NCBI RefSeq assembly: GCF_004347735.1
Contig: NZ_SLTI01000038.1
Location: 1-61,479, forward strand
Origin: Sulfuricurvum sp. IAE1
GTDB lineage: Bacteria; Campylobacterota; Campylobacteria; Campylobacterales; Sulfurimonadaceae
Reading direction: 5' to 3'
DNA length: 61,479 nucleotides
Both the position numbers and the translations under genes were made by a program. Below, one piece after another: positions 7,982 to 15,904 of this stretch. Under the pieces are notes generated by a model, which was not told where the DNA came from, made no database searches, and saw nothing but the letters and a program-made list of their open reading frames with translations. The first letter of the stretch is position 1, and each line of letters begins with the position of its first letter.

Positions 7982-8935
7982 ATGGCTGATTGTATTGTTT
8001 GTGGTCTTGCAGATTGTAAAGAGATGGTGTCTCATGGTGATATTAGTACGTTTAATTGTAAAAGATGTGGAAAATATGAGATTAGTAGCTCTTTGTACGC
8101 TGCTTTGAAATACGATAAAAACAAACTTCCACATACTGCTTCAGCTTGGATTCGAGAACAAAATAGTATCAATGGCAAACCGCCAGTCCTAATGTCTGAT
8201 GATTTTGAAATGTTGCAGACAATTACAGATAAGACTATTAGTAGTAAGTTTGAACGATTTATGAAAGAAATACTGGTTCAGTATGAAAAAGTTAATGATA
8301 CGGTGATTCTTGATTTGAATATCAAGCCTTCTTGGATTAGCATAACTTGGGTGAAAAATGATGGGGAATTAAAATCTATCATTGAAGAAGGGTTTAGACA
8401 AGGATTTATTGAGGGGGAAATTCCTACTATTGGTATGTATGAAGGAACTAATCCATATCGTTGGAGAGCACACATAAGAACTGTCACCTTCCAAGGACGT
8501 GAATATATTGAATCTTTGAAGAATATTGGAGGTCATTCAAACAAAATATTTATGGCTTTTCACTTTACGGATGAGATGAAAGAAAGTTTTGAAGTGACAG
8601 CTAAAAGAGCTGTAACTGATGCTTCAGGTGGAAAGCTTGAGGCGGTACGGGTCAGTACATCAGGTACACCTACAGACACAAAGATTGATGATGAACTTAT
8701 AGCAATGCTGAAAGCATCTAAGGTTGTTATAGCTGACTTTACAGGTCAACGTCAGGCTGTCTATTATGAAGCGGGGTATGCAATGGGCATGGGAATCCCT
8801 GTAATATGGACTTGTAGAGCTGACCATGTACAAGACTTGAGCTTTGACACACGGCAATACCCTCATATCTTATGGGAAGATGAAGAAGATTTGTACAAGC
8901 AGTTGACTGACCGTCTAACAGCTCGATATATCTAA
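7982..8935 (+). CDS. Zinc-ribbon protein with C-terminal TIR-like/deoxyribosyltransferase-like domain
   Basis: 317 residues. The N-terminus has two Cys pairs (CIVCGLADC, then CKRCGKYEI), a probable zinc ribbon. The C-terminal 140 residues read IFMAFHF, DDELIAMLKASKVVIADFT and AVYYEAGYAMGMGIPVIW, the fold shared by TIR-like NADases and nucleoside 2-deoxyribosyltransferases; the Glu of YYEAGYAMG is the likely catalytic residue. The middle is predicted helical with no motif. Start at 7982 because AAAGGG lies just upstream; a GTG at 7964 is also open. Coupled to the DUF4145 gene, both on the plus strand against the rest of the element. A role as a phage-defence effector that attacks NAD or a nucleotide is inference. 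Confidence 0.7.
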   Translation: MADCIVCGLADCKEMVSHGDISTFNCKRCGKYEISSSLYAALKYDKNKLPHTASAWIREQNSINGKPPVLMSDDFEMLQTITDKTISSKFERFMKEILVQYEKVNDTVILDLNIKPSWISITWVKNDGELKSIIEEGFRQGFIEGEIPTIGMYEGTNPYRWRAHIRTVTFQGREYIESLKNIGGHSNKIFMAFHFTDEMKESFEVTAKRAVTDASGGKLEAVRVSTSGTPTDTKIDDELIAMLKASKVVIADFTGQRQAVYYEAGYAMGMGIPVIWTCRADHVQDLSFDTRQYPHILWEDEEDLYKQLTDRLTARYI

Positions 8936-8942
8936 GGCTGTT

Positions 8943-8964
8943 GGGAGCAAAAGCTTAAGCTCCC
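8943..8964. terminator. Hairpin between cargo and right-hand ORFs
   Basis: GGGAGC/GCTCCC forms a 6-bp stem between the convergent cargo and minus-strand genes. There is no T run, so termination is only likely, not certain. Confidence 0.4.
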
Positions 8965-8969
8965 TAAAG

Positions 8970-9323
8970 TTATTGAGCCTCAAGTGCTTTGGCAAGTAGG
9001 CAACCCTTTTGCCCTCCAAGACTACAAGCCTTTTTATAATAAGTAAGGGCAGTTGCTTTGTCCCCCACGTCCACCTCATAAATCAGCCCTATTTTGGTGT
9101 TTGCATAAGCCTTAGCTTCGTCGTCTTTAGCCGATTTCTCGACAATGACACTCAAGGCGATAAAATCAAAGACACTACGTTTAAAGCACCTTGCGGAAGC
9201 CTCAGGGTCTTTTTGCTTAGGGCAGATGTCAAGCTTTAGCTGTTCTACCGGAGAGAAGACCTCCGCCATACTTCCGTTTGACAATAGACATACCAAAACA
9301 GCAGTATTGAGTAATAGCTTCAT
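8970..9323 (-). CDS. Small exported protein with Sel1-like repeat
   Basis: 117 residues with a cleavable signal peptide (MKLLLNTAVLVCLLSNGSMA) and four Cys in the mature part. The end, EVDVGDKATALTYYKKACSLG then KGCLLAKALEAQ, resembles one Sel1/TPR repeat of the Cys-containing kind frequent in Campylobacterota secreted proteins. Function unknown. Its start overlaps the stop of the 62-residue ORF by four bases, so the two form a small operon. Confidence 0.6.
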   Translation of the reverse strand: MKLLLNTAVLVCLLSNGSMAEVFSPVEQLKLDICPKQKDPEASARCFKRSVFDFIALSVIVEKSAKDDEAKAYANTKIGLIYEVDVGDKATALTYYKKACSLGGQKGCLLAKALEAQ

Positions 9324-9508
9324 AGAGACCCCTTGAGCACCCGTGAGGCTTGCGTCATAGCGGAGAGGATGAAGTTATAACAGCGGTTAAGTTCTGCTCT
9401 CTGCTCTTCCGTAAGCTCTTCAAGAAGGATGGTGTCTTGCTTGTCCTCAAGGTAAGCGTGAGTCTCTGATAGTTCCAGTACAGTGTTGTTATGTTCGATA
9501 GTAATCAT
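9320..9508 (-). CDS. Small hypothetical protein
   Basis: A 62-residue acidic, helical protein starting MITIEHNNTVLEL and ending ASRVLKGSL. The longer open frame to 9613 is rejected because AAAGGAAATATACAC precedes the ATG at 9508 and matches the leader of the element's RNase HI gene. No family recognised. It lies directly upstream of the exported Sel1-like protein. Confidence 0.5.
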   Translation of the reverse strand: MITIEHNNTVLELSETHAYLEDKQDTILLEELTEEQRAELNRCYNFILSAMTQASRVLKGSL

Positions 9509-9551
9509 GTGTATATTTCCTTTGTATTGTTTGTGTGTTGTTGTGTATATA

Positions 9552-9592
9552 ACTATAGGTATTACCCAAGTACCCCTCATAGTAAGAACGCG
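9552..9592. repeat. Right arm of the 41-bp inverted repeat
   Basis: The reverse complement of 4898-4938, with one mismatch. It lies 39 bases beyond the 3' end of the integrase gene. The two arms bracket about 4.6 kb that contains every element gene except the lipoprotein and the integrase. Confidence 0.9.
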
Positions 9593-9630
9593 AAGGAGAC
9601 TGGAGCAATACACCGCCGATCCTCAGCCGC

Positions 9631-10854
9631 TTATAACGTCTCTATCGCCTCCTTTAGTACCCTGATGGGATACCCTTTGACATACCGATTCATCGTCATG
9701 GTTGAGTGCGAGTGCCCCATGAGTTCGCTAACGATCTCCGGTTGTACCCCTTTGGCGATGAGGCTGGTAGCGAAGGTGTGCCGGAGGGAATAGAGAGACT
9801 TGCTTTTGGTATCCTCTAAGTGTCGATGTAATACCTTCGCAAAGCGTTTGGAGATGTACTTCTCAGCATAGCTGTTTAAAAGCTTTTGGAAGCCCTCTAC
9901 GCTATCTTTGAGGCTCGGGTGTACTGGGATGACCCTATGACTCGAAAGTGTCTTTAAAGCCTTTGTAGGGCTTCTCAGGTCAAAGCATAAGACACCCTCG
10001 ATTTCAGACATCGAACACTTGAGGAGTTCACTCGGTCTCATCCCTGTGTAGCGTAGAATTTTCACTACGGGATAGATGTCTTCTCCTTGGAAAGCTTGGT
10101 CGATAATCTCAAGTTCATCTGCTGAGAACTCCTTACGCTCTCCTCTTGATACTGTGGACTTCTTCACGGTCAAACCTGAGCTGACCGGATTGGAAGGGAT
10201 GATGTTTTGCTTCACTGCAAACGATAGAAGGACGCTGAACCACTTGAGGTATTTGTTGAGGGTAGTCACTCCGATCTGCTCCTCAGGTGACAGCGTGAGA
10301 GTCTTGGAGTGTAACCCTTTGGCTATTTCCTTGAGCGGTGTCCGGCGGTATCGTTCAATGTTCCGCTTGGGGAATTGCTGTAGGAGGTCTCGTGCCTTGA
10401 TGAGGTGAGTGTATTTGATGTCCCCCATGAGCGGGTTAGGGTTCTTGAGGAGCACTTCAAACACTGCGGGGAAGACCTCAAGGAGAATGTATCGACGGTC
10501 TCTTACTTCATCTTTGGAGACTGAAAGGGATTGAAGATAAAGAGTAGCGGTGTCCTTGAGGGTTCCTTTGGCAATGGCGTTGGGTTCCTCTCGGTCTGCC
10601 TTGGTAGGCATTAAGCCGTACTTCTCCAATAGAGCAGTAAGCACTGTAGCAGGTATAGCTGTCATCTTGGTTAGGAGTAGGGCTTGTTCGATGGCTTGGT
10701 TGAGTTCTGCTGTCTTCTTGAGAGCTTCTGCACTATCTCTACCGAGGGATCGGATTACCTCTGTAGCTTCGATGTATTCCTTTAGTTCCTGTGGTGTACG
10801 TCGGCGGTACTTGTAGACACCTTGGGCAGTTAGGGTGACATGACGAGGGAGCAT
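9631..10854 (-). CDS. int: Tyrosine recombinase / integrase
   Basis: A 407-residue site-specific recombinase that would integrate and excise the element at tRNA-Met. The catalytic set is present in the C-terminal half: Arg in RYTGMRPSELL, H-x-x-R in SLRHTFATSL, GHSH, and the nucleophile Tyr in TMNRYVKGYP. The N-terminus (VTLTAQGVYKYRRRTP) is the small DNA-binding part of phage-type integrases, and residues 90-190 fit the SAM-like core-binding domain. Its start is about 90 bases from the right tRNA copy, with two GTGTAYC sites between them. Intact and probably active. Confidence 0.95.
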   Translation of the reverse strand: MLPRHVTLTAQGVYKYRRRTPQELKEYIEATEVIRSLGRDSAEALKKTAELNQAIEQALLLTKMTAIPATVLTALLEKYGLMPTKADREEPNAIAKGTLKDTATLYLQSLSVSKDEVRDRRYILLEVFPAVFEVLLKNPNPLMGDIKYTHLIKARDLLQQFPKRNIERYRRTPLKEIAKGLHSKTLTLSPEEQIGVTTLNKYLKWFSVLLSFAVKQNIIPSNPVSSGLTVKKSTVSRGERKEFSADELEIIDQAFQGEDIYPVVKILRYTGMRPSELLKCSMSEIEGVLCFDLRSPTKALKTLSSHRVIPVHPSLKDSVEGFQKLLNSYAEKYISKRFAKVLHRHLEDTKSKSLYSLRHTFATSLIAKGVQPEIVSELMGHSHSTMTMNRYVKGYPIRVLKEAIETL

Positions 10855-10891
10855 TGAGTCTTCCTTAGAGTGAATCTTTGGAAGCCCGTTT

Positions 10892-10911
10892 GTGTACCTT
10901 GTTTGTGTATC
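10892..10911 (+). repeat. Two GTGTAYC sites inside the right end
   Basis: GTGTACC at 10892 and GTGTATC at 10905 are 13 bases apart and in the same orientation as the five-site array at the left end. They lie between int and the right tRNA copy, where arm-type sites are expected; an autoregulatory role at the int promoter is possible. Confidence 0.6.
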
Positions 10912-10943
10912 AGTGAAGAGTGAAGAACCTTGTAAGTCCCTGT

Positions 10944-11020
10944 GGCTGGGTAGCTCAGCTGGTTAGAGCGCTGGTCTCATAAGCCGGAGGTCGGGGGTTC
11001 GAGTCCCCCCCCCGCCACCA
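10944..11020 (+). tRNA. tRNA-Met(CAT), second copy with an acceptor-stem mismatch
   Basis: Identical to 3751-3827 over 76 of 77 bases. The one change turns CCCAGCC into CCCCGCC, so base 4 (T) of the acceptor stem now faces C. No good -10 box is visible upstream. It may be a weak or dead tRNA left by integration. Together with 11021-11025 it forms the right attachment repeat. Confidence 0.75.
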
Positions 11021-11025
11021 TCGAA
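10944..11025 (+). repeat. Right attachment-site repeat (attR)
   Basis: 82 bases matching 3751-3832 with one substitution, ending in the shared TCGAA. Integration normally duplicates only the tRNA 3' part; here the full gene is repeated. Confidence 0.8.
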
Positions 11026-11120
11026 TCTTCTCCATTCTAAAATACACCTTGTTTAAATCAAATCTGACTTTCTATCGATAATTTTTCCCTTCGCATTGGC
11101 CTAATCTCATTCCTCTTTGC

Positions 11121-11126
11121 TATAAT
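11121..11126 (+). promoter_or_regulatory. -10 box of the fusion-hydrogenase operon
   Basis: TATAAT 33 bases before the ATG at 11159. A TTGGCC at 11096-11101 could be a poor -35 with a long 19-base spacer. The spacer 11026-11120 holds nothing else recognisable. Confidence 0.4.
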
Positions 11127-11158
11127 CCCTCATTAGTGAACAGATGAAAGGGGTCATT

Positions 11159-13591
11159 ATGCGCATCGTGATTGTGGGCGGCGGGATCGTCGCGGCGTAT
11201 ATGGCCAACGCACTGTATGAACAGGCCCCCGAACACGACGTCGTGATCGTCACGAAAGAGGCTTATCCTCCCTACGACCGCATCCACCTCTGCGCGCTGG
11301 TGAACCAGAGCGCGACGATCGGGCAGATCGCGCTGAGCCTTCCCTCCAAGACGCGTGTCGAGCTGAACTCCGAAGTCACCCGTATCGATACCGTTGCCAA
11401 ACGGGTCTACACCGCTTCGTCCATGATCTCGTATGACGTACTGGTGATTGCGACCGGTTCGAAGCCCCGGACTCTTTTCGATACGCAGGGGATCTCGAAC
11501 GCGGTGACGTTTCGCAGCGCCGAGGATTCCGAATGTATCGCCCGGCGGATCGCCGGGAAAAACGTCATCATCATGGGCGTGGGGCCGATCGGGCTGGAAT
11601 TGCTCGATACGCTTCGTACCATGGAGGGACCGCGCAAGATCTATCTCGTGTCGCGCGGCACCCATTTGTACGACAAGGCGATGACCCCCGAAGCGGTTGC
11701 CCTGATGAAGCGCAGTTACGAATCCTCCGATCCCCGGGTCGAGATTATTTTCGAAGACGAGATATGTGAGCGAACGGTCGAAAACGGCGAAATTGTCCGC
11801 GTCGCACTCAAATCACGTACGATTGACAACCCGTTTATTGTTTTCGGGGTAGGGATCGCCCCCAGTATCGAGTGCGTCAAAGACTCACTCGAATGTGATC
11901 GGGGAATTCTCGTCGATGAGCGTATGCGCACCTCCGCCCCATCAGTGTATGCGGTAGGAGAAGCGGCGCAAATGGGGAACGGCTACATCGCCGGACGGGT
12001 CAAGGAGTGTACGCTTCAAGCCGATGCGGCGATCGCAAGCATCCTGGGGCGTGAAGGGGAAGGATTTAGGGAATTCGTCACTATCGACGGGTTGAAAGTG
12101 GGGTCGTTTCTTCTCAGTGACGTCACATCGACCGATTATATTGCCGCAGACCCACGCAACGAAGATATCGTCATCGCTTCGCGTGCCGAAGAACGGATCG
12201 ATCACTATATCCTCAACCGCGAACGGCTGGTGCGGTTCATCGGGATCAACAGCAACATCGACGCCCTGGCCCTGAAGGGTATGATGGAGCGGGGGGAAAA
12301 AGCCGATGCCTCGTATTTTTACGCCAACCGCCTGATCAGCGAACGGGGGAAGCTCGTATGCAGCTGCACGGGGGCTTACGAACAGGATCTGATCGCGTTG
12401 ATCCAGGAAGAGTGCATCGGGGATTTCGCCTCTCTTAAGCCCTACAGCGAAGCGGGGCGCGTGTGCGGACGATGCAAGAAAGACGTTATGGCACTGATCG
12501 CCGCGACCCCCGTCGATCCTGTCGAAGCGGCCCGGATGCGTGCCGAGCGCGAAGCGGCGGCGAAAGAAGCCGAGCTTTCGAGGGTGCGGGAGCGGATCGA
12601 AAAATACAATCGTCTTCACCCCAAGAACCGGCTCAGTACCGAGAATCTCGAAGAGGCGCTTGAATCGTTCGACATGGGGCGCGAATTCAACCGCTGGGTG
12701 TCGATGATCACCGCATCGATGGATCTGCCGCCCCATTTTGAAGAGACGGTGGGGCAGGGGATTCGGCAGCTCAACAAGATCCCGATCGTCTGGCTCGAGC
12801 TCGCCGATTGTTCGGGCAATTCCGAAGCGTTCATCAAGACGGCCCATCCCAAGATAGACGATCTGATCCTCAAATACATCTCGCTCGATTATCACGAGCT
12901 GTTGATGGCGGGATCAGGGGAACAGTCCGAATCGGCGCTCGATGCGGTGATACAAAACGATGCGGGGCGCTATATTCTCGTCGTCGAGGGGGCGGTGCCG
13001 CTGGGGATGGAGGGGAAATTTCTGCGGATCGGCCCCAGGGGGGAGACGGGGCTGGCCCTGCTACGGCGCGTCGCGGCGGGTGCCGCAGCGGTAATGGCCG
13101 TGGGGTCGTGCGCCTACGACGGCGGCGTTGTTGCCGCCGAACCCAATCCCACGGGAGCCGTCGGGGTTGCCGAGGCGCTGGGGAGAAACGACGTCATTAA
13201 CCTACCCGGATGCCCGACCAATCCCATCAACATTGTCGGAACCCTGCTGCACTACATCATGTTCGACGAATTCCCGAAACTGGATGAAAAAAACCGCCCC
13301 CTCTGGGCGTACGGGTTCCGCGTACACGACAACTGCGAGCGCAGGGGCCATTACGAACTGGGCGAATTCGTCAAAGAATGGGGAGACGAAGGGGCGAAAA
13401 AAGGGTGGTGTCTTTTTGAGATGGGGTGCAAGGGGCCTTATGCCGATCTCAACTGTTCGCTCGTCAAATTCAACGACGCGACCAGCTGGCCGGTGCAGGC
13501 GGGGCACGGCTGTTTCGCGTGCGGTCAGGGGAAAATTGCGTTCGACCGTTACGCCAACCACCGCAAATTACCGGAGCAAGAACATGAATAA
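11159..13591 (+). CDS. Fusion: FAD oxidoreductase - BFD-like [2Fe-2S] - [NiFe] hydrogenase small subunit
   Basis: 810 residues, about twice the length of a hydrogenase small subunit. Residues 1-320: pyridine-nucleotide-disulfide oxidoreductase fold, FAD site IVIVGGGIVAAYMANAL and a second Rossmann motif IIMGVGPIGLELL. Residues 395-445: BFD-like [2Fe-2S] site, Cys401-x-Cys403 and Cys436-x2-Cys439. Residues 460-500: charged linker. Residues 505-530: a stretch like a decayed HydA Tat signal (MGREFNRWVS). Residues 545-810: small subunit with medial and distal cluster Cys present, but a proximal CSGN (Cys551, Asn554) instead of CxxC. No membrane anchor. ATG 11159 has AAAGGGG upstream; ATG 11144 is open but less likely. 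Overlaps its large-subunit gene by 8 bases. Probably a cytoplasmic H2-NAD(P)/flavin enzyme (inference). Confidence 0.85.
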   Translation: MRIVIVGGGIVAAYMANALYEQAPEHDVVIVTKEAYPPYDRIHLCALVNQSATIGQIALSLPSKTRVELNSEVTRIDTVAKRVYTASSMISYDVLVIATGSKPRTLFDTQGISNAVTFRSAEDSECIARRIAGKNVIIMGVGPIGLELLDTLRTMEGPRKIYLVSRGTHLYDKAMTPEAVALMKRSYESSDPRVEIIFEDEICERTVENGEIVRVALKSRTIDNPFIVFGVGIAPSIECVKDSLECDRGILVDERMRTSAPSVYAVGEAAQMGNGYIAGRVKECTLQADAAIASILGREGEGFREFVTIDGLKVGSFLLSDVTSTDYIAADPRNEDIVIASRAEERIDHYILNRERLVRFIGINSNIDALALKGMMERGEKADASYFYANRLISERGKLVCSCTGAYEQDLIALIQEECIGDFASLKPYSEAGRVCGRCKKDVMALIAATPVDPVEAARMRAEREAAAKEAELSRVRERIEKYNRLHPKNRLSTENLEEALESFDMGREFNRWVSMITASMDLPPHFEETVGQGIRQLNKIPIVWLELADCSGNSEAFIKTAHPKIDDLILKYISLDYHELLMAGSGEQSESALDAVIQNDAGRYILVVEGAVPLGMEGKFLRIGPRGETGLALLRRVAAGAAAVMAVGSCAYDGGVVAAEPNPTGAVGVAEALGRNDVINLPGCPTNPINIVGTLLHYIMFDEFPKLDEKNRPLWAYGFRVHDNCERRGHYELGEFVKEWGDEGAKKGWCLFEMGCKGPYADLNCSLVKFNDATSWPVQAGHGCFACGQGKIAFDRYANHRKLPEQEHE

Positions 13592-15281
13592 CCTCAAAAA
13601 GATCGTCATCGATCCCGTGACCCGCATCGAGGGGCATTTGCGGATCGAGGTGGAGATCGACGAAAACAACACGGTACGCGAGGCATGGGCTTCGGGGCAG
13701 CTGTTCCGCGGCATCGAGACGATTCTCAAAGGGCGTGATCCCCGCGATGCGGGGCTGATCGCCCAGCGGATCTGCGGGGTGTGCACGAACGTCCATTACC
13801 GCGCGTCGATCAGTGCGGTCGAGGAGGCTTACGGCATCACGATTCCGCCGAACGCCGAAATCGTCCGCAATCTCGTCACCCTTTCGCTGTTCGTTCAAGA
13901 TCACATCGTCCATTACTACCATCTCCACTCGCTTGATTTCGTCGACATCACCGCAGCGCTCCGCGCCGATTGCGAGAAAGCCTCCGCCGAAGCGCTCAGA
14001 TGGTCGTCGCATCCCTACCGTAATTCGGCGGGGCATCTGGAAAGCGTGCGGGAAAAACTTGAAGGATTCGTCAAAGCGGGGCGGCTGGGACTATTTTCGA
14101 ACGGCTATTGGGGGCACAGCGCCTATCGTCTGAGCCCCGAACAAAATCTCGTCCACATGAACCACTACCTCGAGGCGTTGCGGATCCAGCGGGAAATTTC
14201 GCAGGCAATCGCGATTTTCGCCGGGAAAACGCCCCATCCGCAGAACCTGGTGGTCGGTGGTGTAACGAGCGTCGCCGATATGCTCAACCCCCAGCGGTTG
14301 AACGACTTTCTTTTTATTATCAAAGAGGTGCGGGATTTTGTCGAAAGGGCTTACGTCCCCGACCTGAAGATGACCGTCGATGCCTATCGCGAATCGATCG
14401 CCCGAGGCGAAGGGCGCGCGCGCGGGAATTTTATGTGCTGCGGCGGATACCGTTTCGGGAAAGGGGGAGTTCTTTTTGAGGACGGGGTGATCTACGGACA
14501 CGATTTTAGCCGCGTCGAACCGTTCGATCCCTCGAAGATCACGGAAGAAGCGTCGCGTTCGTGGTATGAGAACGATGCTCCCCTTTCCCCTTACGAGGGG
14601 GAGAGCGTGCCGTTCTACACCGACCTTAACGACGACGGAACCCTCCGCAGCGAAGGGAAATACACGTGGGTCAAAGCTCCCCGTTACGGCGGCGAGGTGA
14701 TGGAAGTGGGACCCCTCGCGCGGATGATCGTGGGGTATGTGAAAAACTCCCCCGTGATCCGCCCTTATATGGAACGGTTCATGGAGGCAACGGCCCTGGA
14801 ATTGGGCGATTTTTCGACCACCGTCGGCCGCAACGCGGCGCGCGCGGTCGAAGCGCAGATTTGCTGCGACTATCTGTTCGATATGATGAGTGACCTGATC
14901 GAGAACGTCAAATACTACGATGAAGAGACCTGGACAAAGTACGTTTTCGAGGAACTGCCGCAAGAAGCCAGGGGGGCGGGGATCTTTGAAGTGCCGCGCG
15001 GGGTTCTCTCCCATTTCGTCCGGATCGAGGACGCCAGGATCGCCAATTACCAGGCCGTGGTTCCCACGACGTGGAACGCTTCGCCCAAAGACGCGCGCAA
15101 CGTCCGGGGGGCGTACGAAGAAGCGCTGATCGGCATCATGCTCGCCGATCCTGCCGCACCGCTGGAGGTGCTTCGGGCCGTCCATTCGTTCGATCCCTGC
15201 CTCGCATGTGCGGTGCACGTGATCGACACGAAAGGGCGGGAACTGTCGCACTATAAGATTCTGAACCGTTGTTCGCTATAA
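13584..15281 (+). CDS. [NiFe] hydrogenase large subunit, partner of the fusion protein
   Basis: 565 residues carrying the NiFe(CN)2CO active site. The N-terminal Cys pair is in RICGVCTNVHYRAS and the C-terminal pair in DPCLACAVH. A 20-residue tail after that His (VIDTKGRELSHYK onward) would be removed by a maturation protease. It is close to HydB of the membrane enzyme further down, so the pair is of group-1 descent although the fused small subunit appears cytoplasmic. The start ATG overlaps the end of the fusion gene (GAACATGAATAA). The open frame extends upstream to 13128 but that is shadow of the fusion gene. Confidence 0.95.
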   Translation: MNNLKKIVIDPVTRIEGHLRIEVEIDENNTVREAWASGQLFRGIETILKGRDPRDAGLIAQRICGVCTNVHYRASISAVEEAYGITIPPNAEIVRNLVTLSLFVQDHIVHYYHLHSLDFVDITAALRADCEKASAEALRWSSHPYRNSAGHLESVREKLEGFVKAGRLGLFSNGYWGHSAYRLSPEQNLVHMNHYLEALRIQREISQAIAIFAGKTPHPQNLVVGGVTSVADMLNPQRLNDFLFIIKEVRDFVERAYVPDLKMTVDAYRESIARGEGRARGNFMCCGGYRFGKGGVLFEDGVIYGHDFSRVEPFDPSKITEEASRSWYENDAPLSPYEGESVPFYTDLNDDGTLRSEGKYTWVKAPRYGGEVMEVGPLARMIVGYVKNSPVIRPYMERFMEATALELGDFSTTVGRNAARAVEAQICCDYLFDMMSDLIENVKYYDEETWTKYVFEELPQEARGAGIFEVPRGVLSHFVRIEDARIANYQAVVPTTWNASPKDARNVRGAYEEALIGIMLADPAAPLEVLRAVHSFDPCLACAVHVIDTKGRELSHYKILNRCSL

Positions 15282-15310
15282 TGGCGCAACACGATACCTA
15301 AGGAACATCA

Positions 15311-15904
15311 TTGGCCCGTCCGAGCAAAGAAGAGCGCAAAGTCTCGATCATGACCAAAGCACTGGAACTCTTTTCGAAAGAGGGGTTCTATCAGACGACA
15401 ATGCCTTCCATTGCCGAAAAAATCGGAATGAGCGTCGGGAACCTCTACAATTATTTCGCCTCCAAAGAGACGCTTGCCAAGGAACTGATCCTCTACATCG
15501 CCAATATGCTGGGCGAAGAGATCCGCCGGATTAACGAAAGTCCGTTGGATACGCGGGAAAAAATCGTTGCGATCGTCCACATGTATTTCAAAATCGCGCA
15601 GGAACGCCCCGAGACGATCGAATATTTTCTTCGCGTCTACCTCTCCAACCGCGAAGTATTCCGCGAAGGGTGCGAGGGGATGATCTGCGTATCGGCGTTC
15701 GTGACGGAACTGATGATCTTTTTTGAAGAGGGGGGTCGCTCGGGCGAACTGCGCGACCAGGATTTTTTCAGCGCGTTCGGACTCTTTATGGGATACCTGG
15801 GGGGGATGGTGTTCCTCAACGGCGAGCGGATTCTCCCGAACGCGCTGGAAAGCTACGAAGCGTCCATCGCCGAAAACATCTACAATGCCCTCAAAGCCCG
15901 CTAA
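15311..15904 (+). CDS. TetR/AcrR-family transcriptional regulator
   Basis: 197 residues. The N-terminal helix-turn-helix reads FSKEGFYQTTMPSIAEKIGMSVGNLYNYFASKETL, broken here only by residue order, and is followed by a helical ligand-binding domain. TTG start at 15311 with AAGGAA upstream. A TATAAT at 15275-15280 overlaps the end of the preceding gene. The 3' end overlaps the next small-subunit gene by 20 bases, so it is made with the HupUV-like pair and probably controls hydrogenase genes. A near-palindrome at the hydA promoter (18168-18184) is a candidate operator. Ligand unknown. Confidence 0.9.
   Translation: MARPSKEERKVSIMTKALELFSKEGFYQTTMPSIAEKIGMSVGNLYNYFASKETLAKELILYIANMLGEEIRRINESPLDTREKIVAIVHMYFKIAQERPETIEYFLRVYLSNREVFREGCEGMICVSAFVTELMIFFEEGGRSGELRDQDFFSAFGLFMGYLGGMVFLNGERILPNALESYEASIAENIYNALKAR

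Larger units (their letters stand above)
3833..10943. mobile_element. Integrative element between two tRNA-Met copies
   Basis: About 7.1 kb bounded by 82-bp direct repeats containing tRNA-Met. It holds a tyrosine integrase at the right end, phased GTGTAYC sites at both ends, a polymerase-like/RNase HI pair, an antirepressor remnant, a DUF4145 plus TIR-like cargo and several short ORFs. No capsid, portal, terminase, relaxase or conjugation gene is present, so it is a small cryptic element, phage satellite or decayed prophage. The cargo genes are visibly more AT-rich than the flanking chromosome. Confidence 0.85.

Noticed and set aside
4898-9592. Inverted repeat pair as ends of an insertion sequence
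   Set aside because: No transposase lies between the arms, and the repeats lie inside an integrase-type element with its own att sites.
13128-13583. N-terminal extension of the second large subunit
   Set aside because: This stretch is the out-of-frame end of the fusion gene; the conserved large-subunit N-terminus begins at the ATG at 13584.
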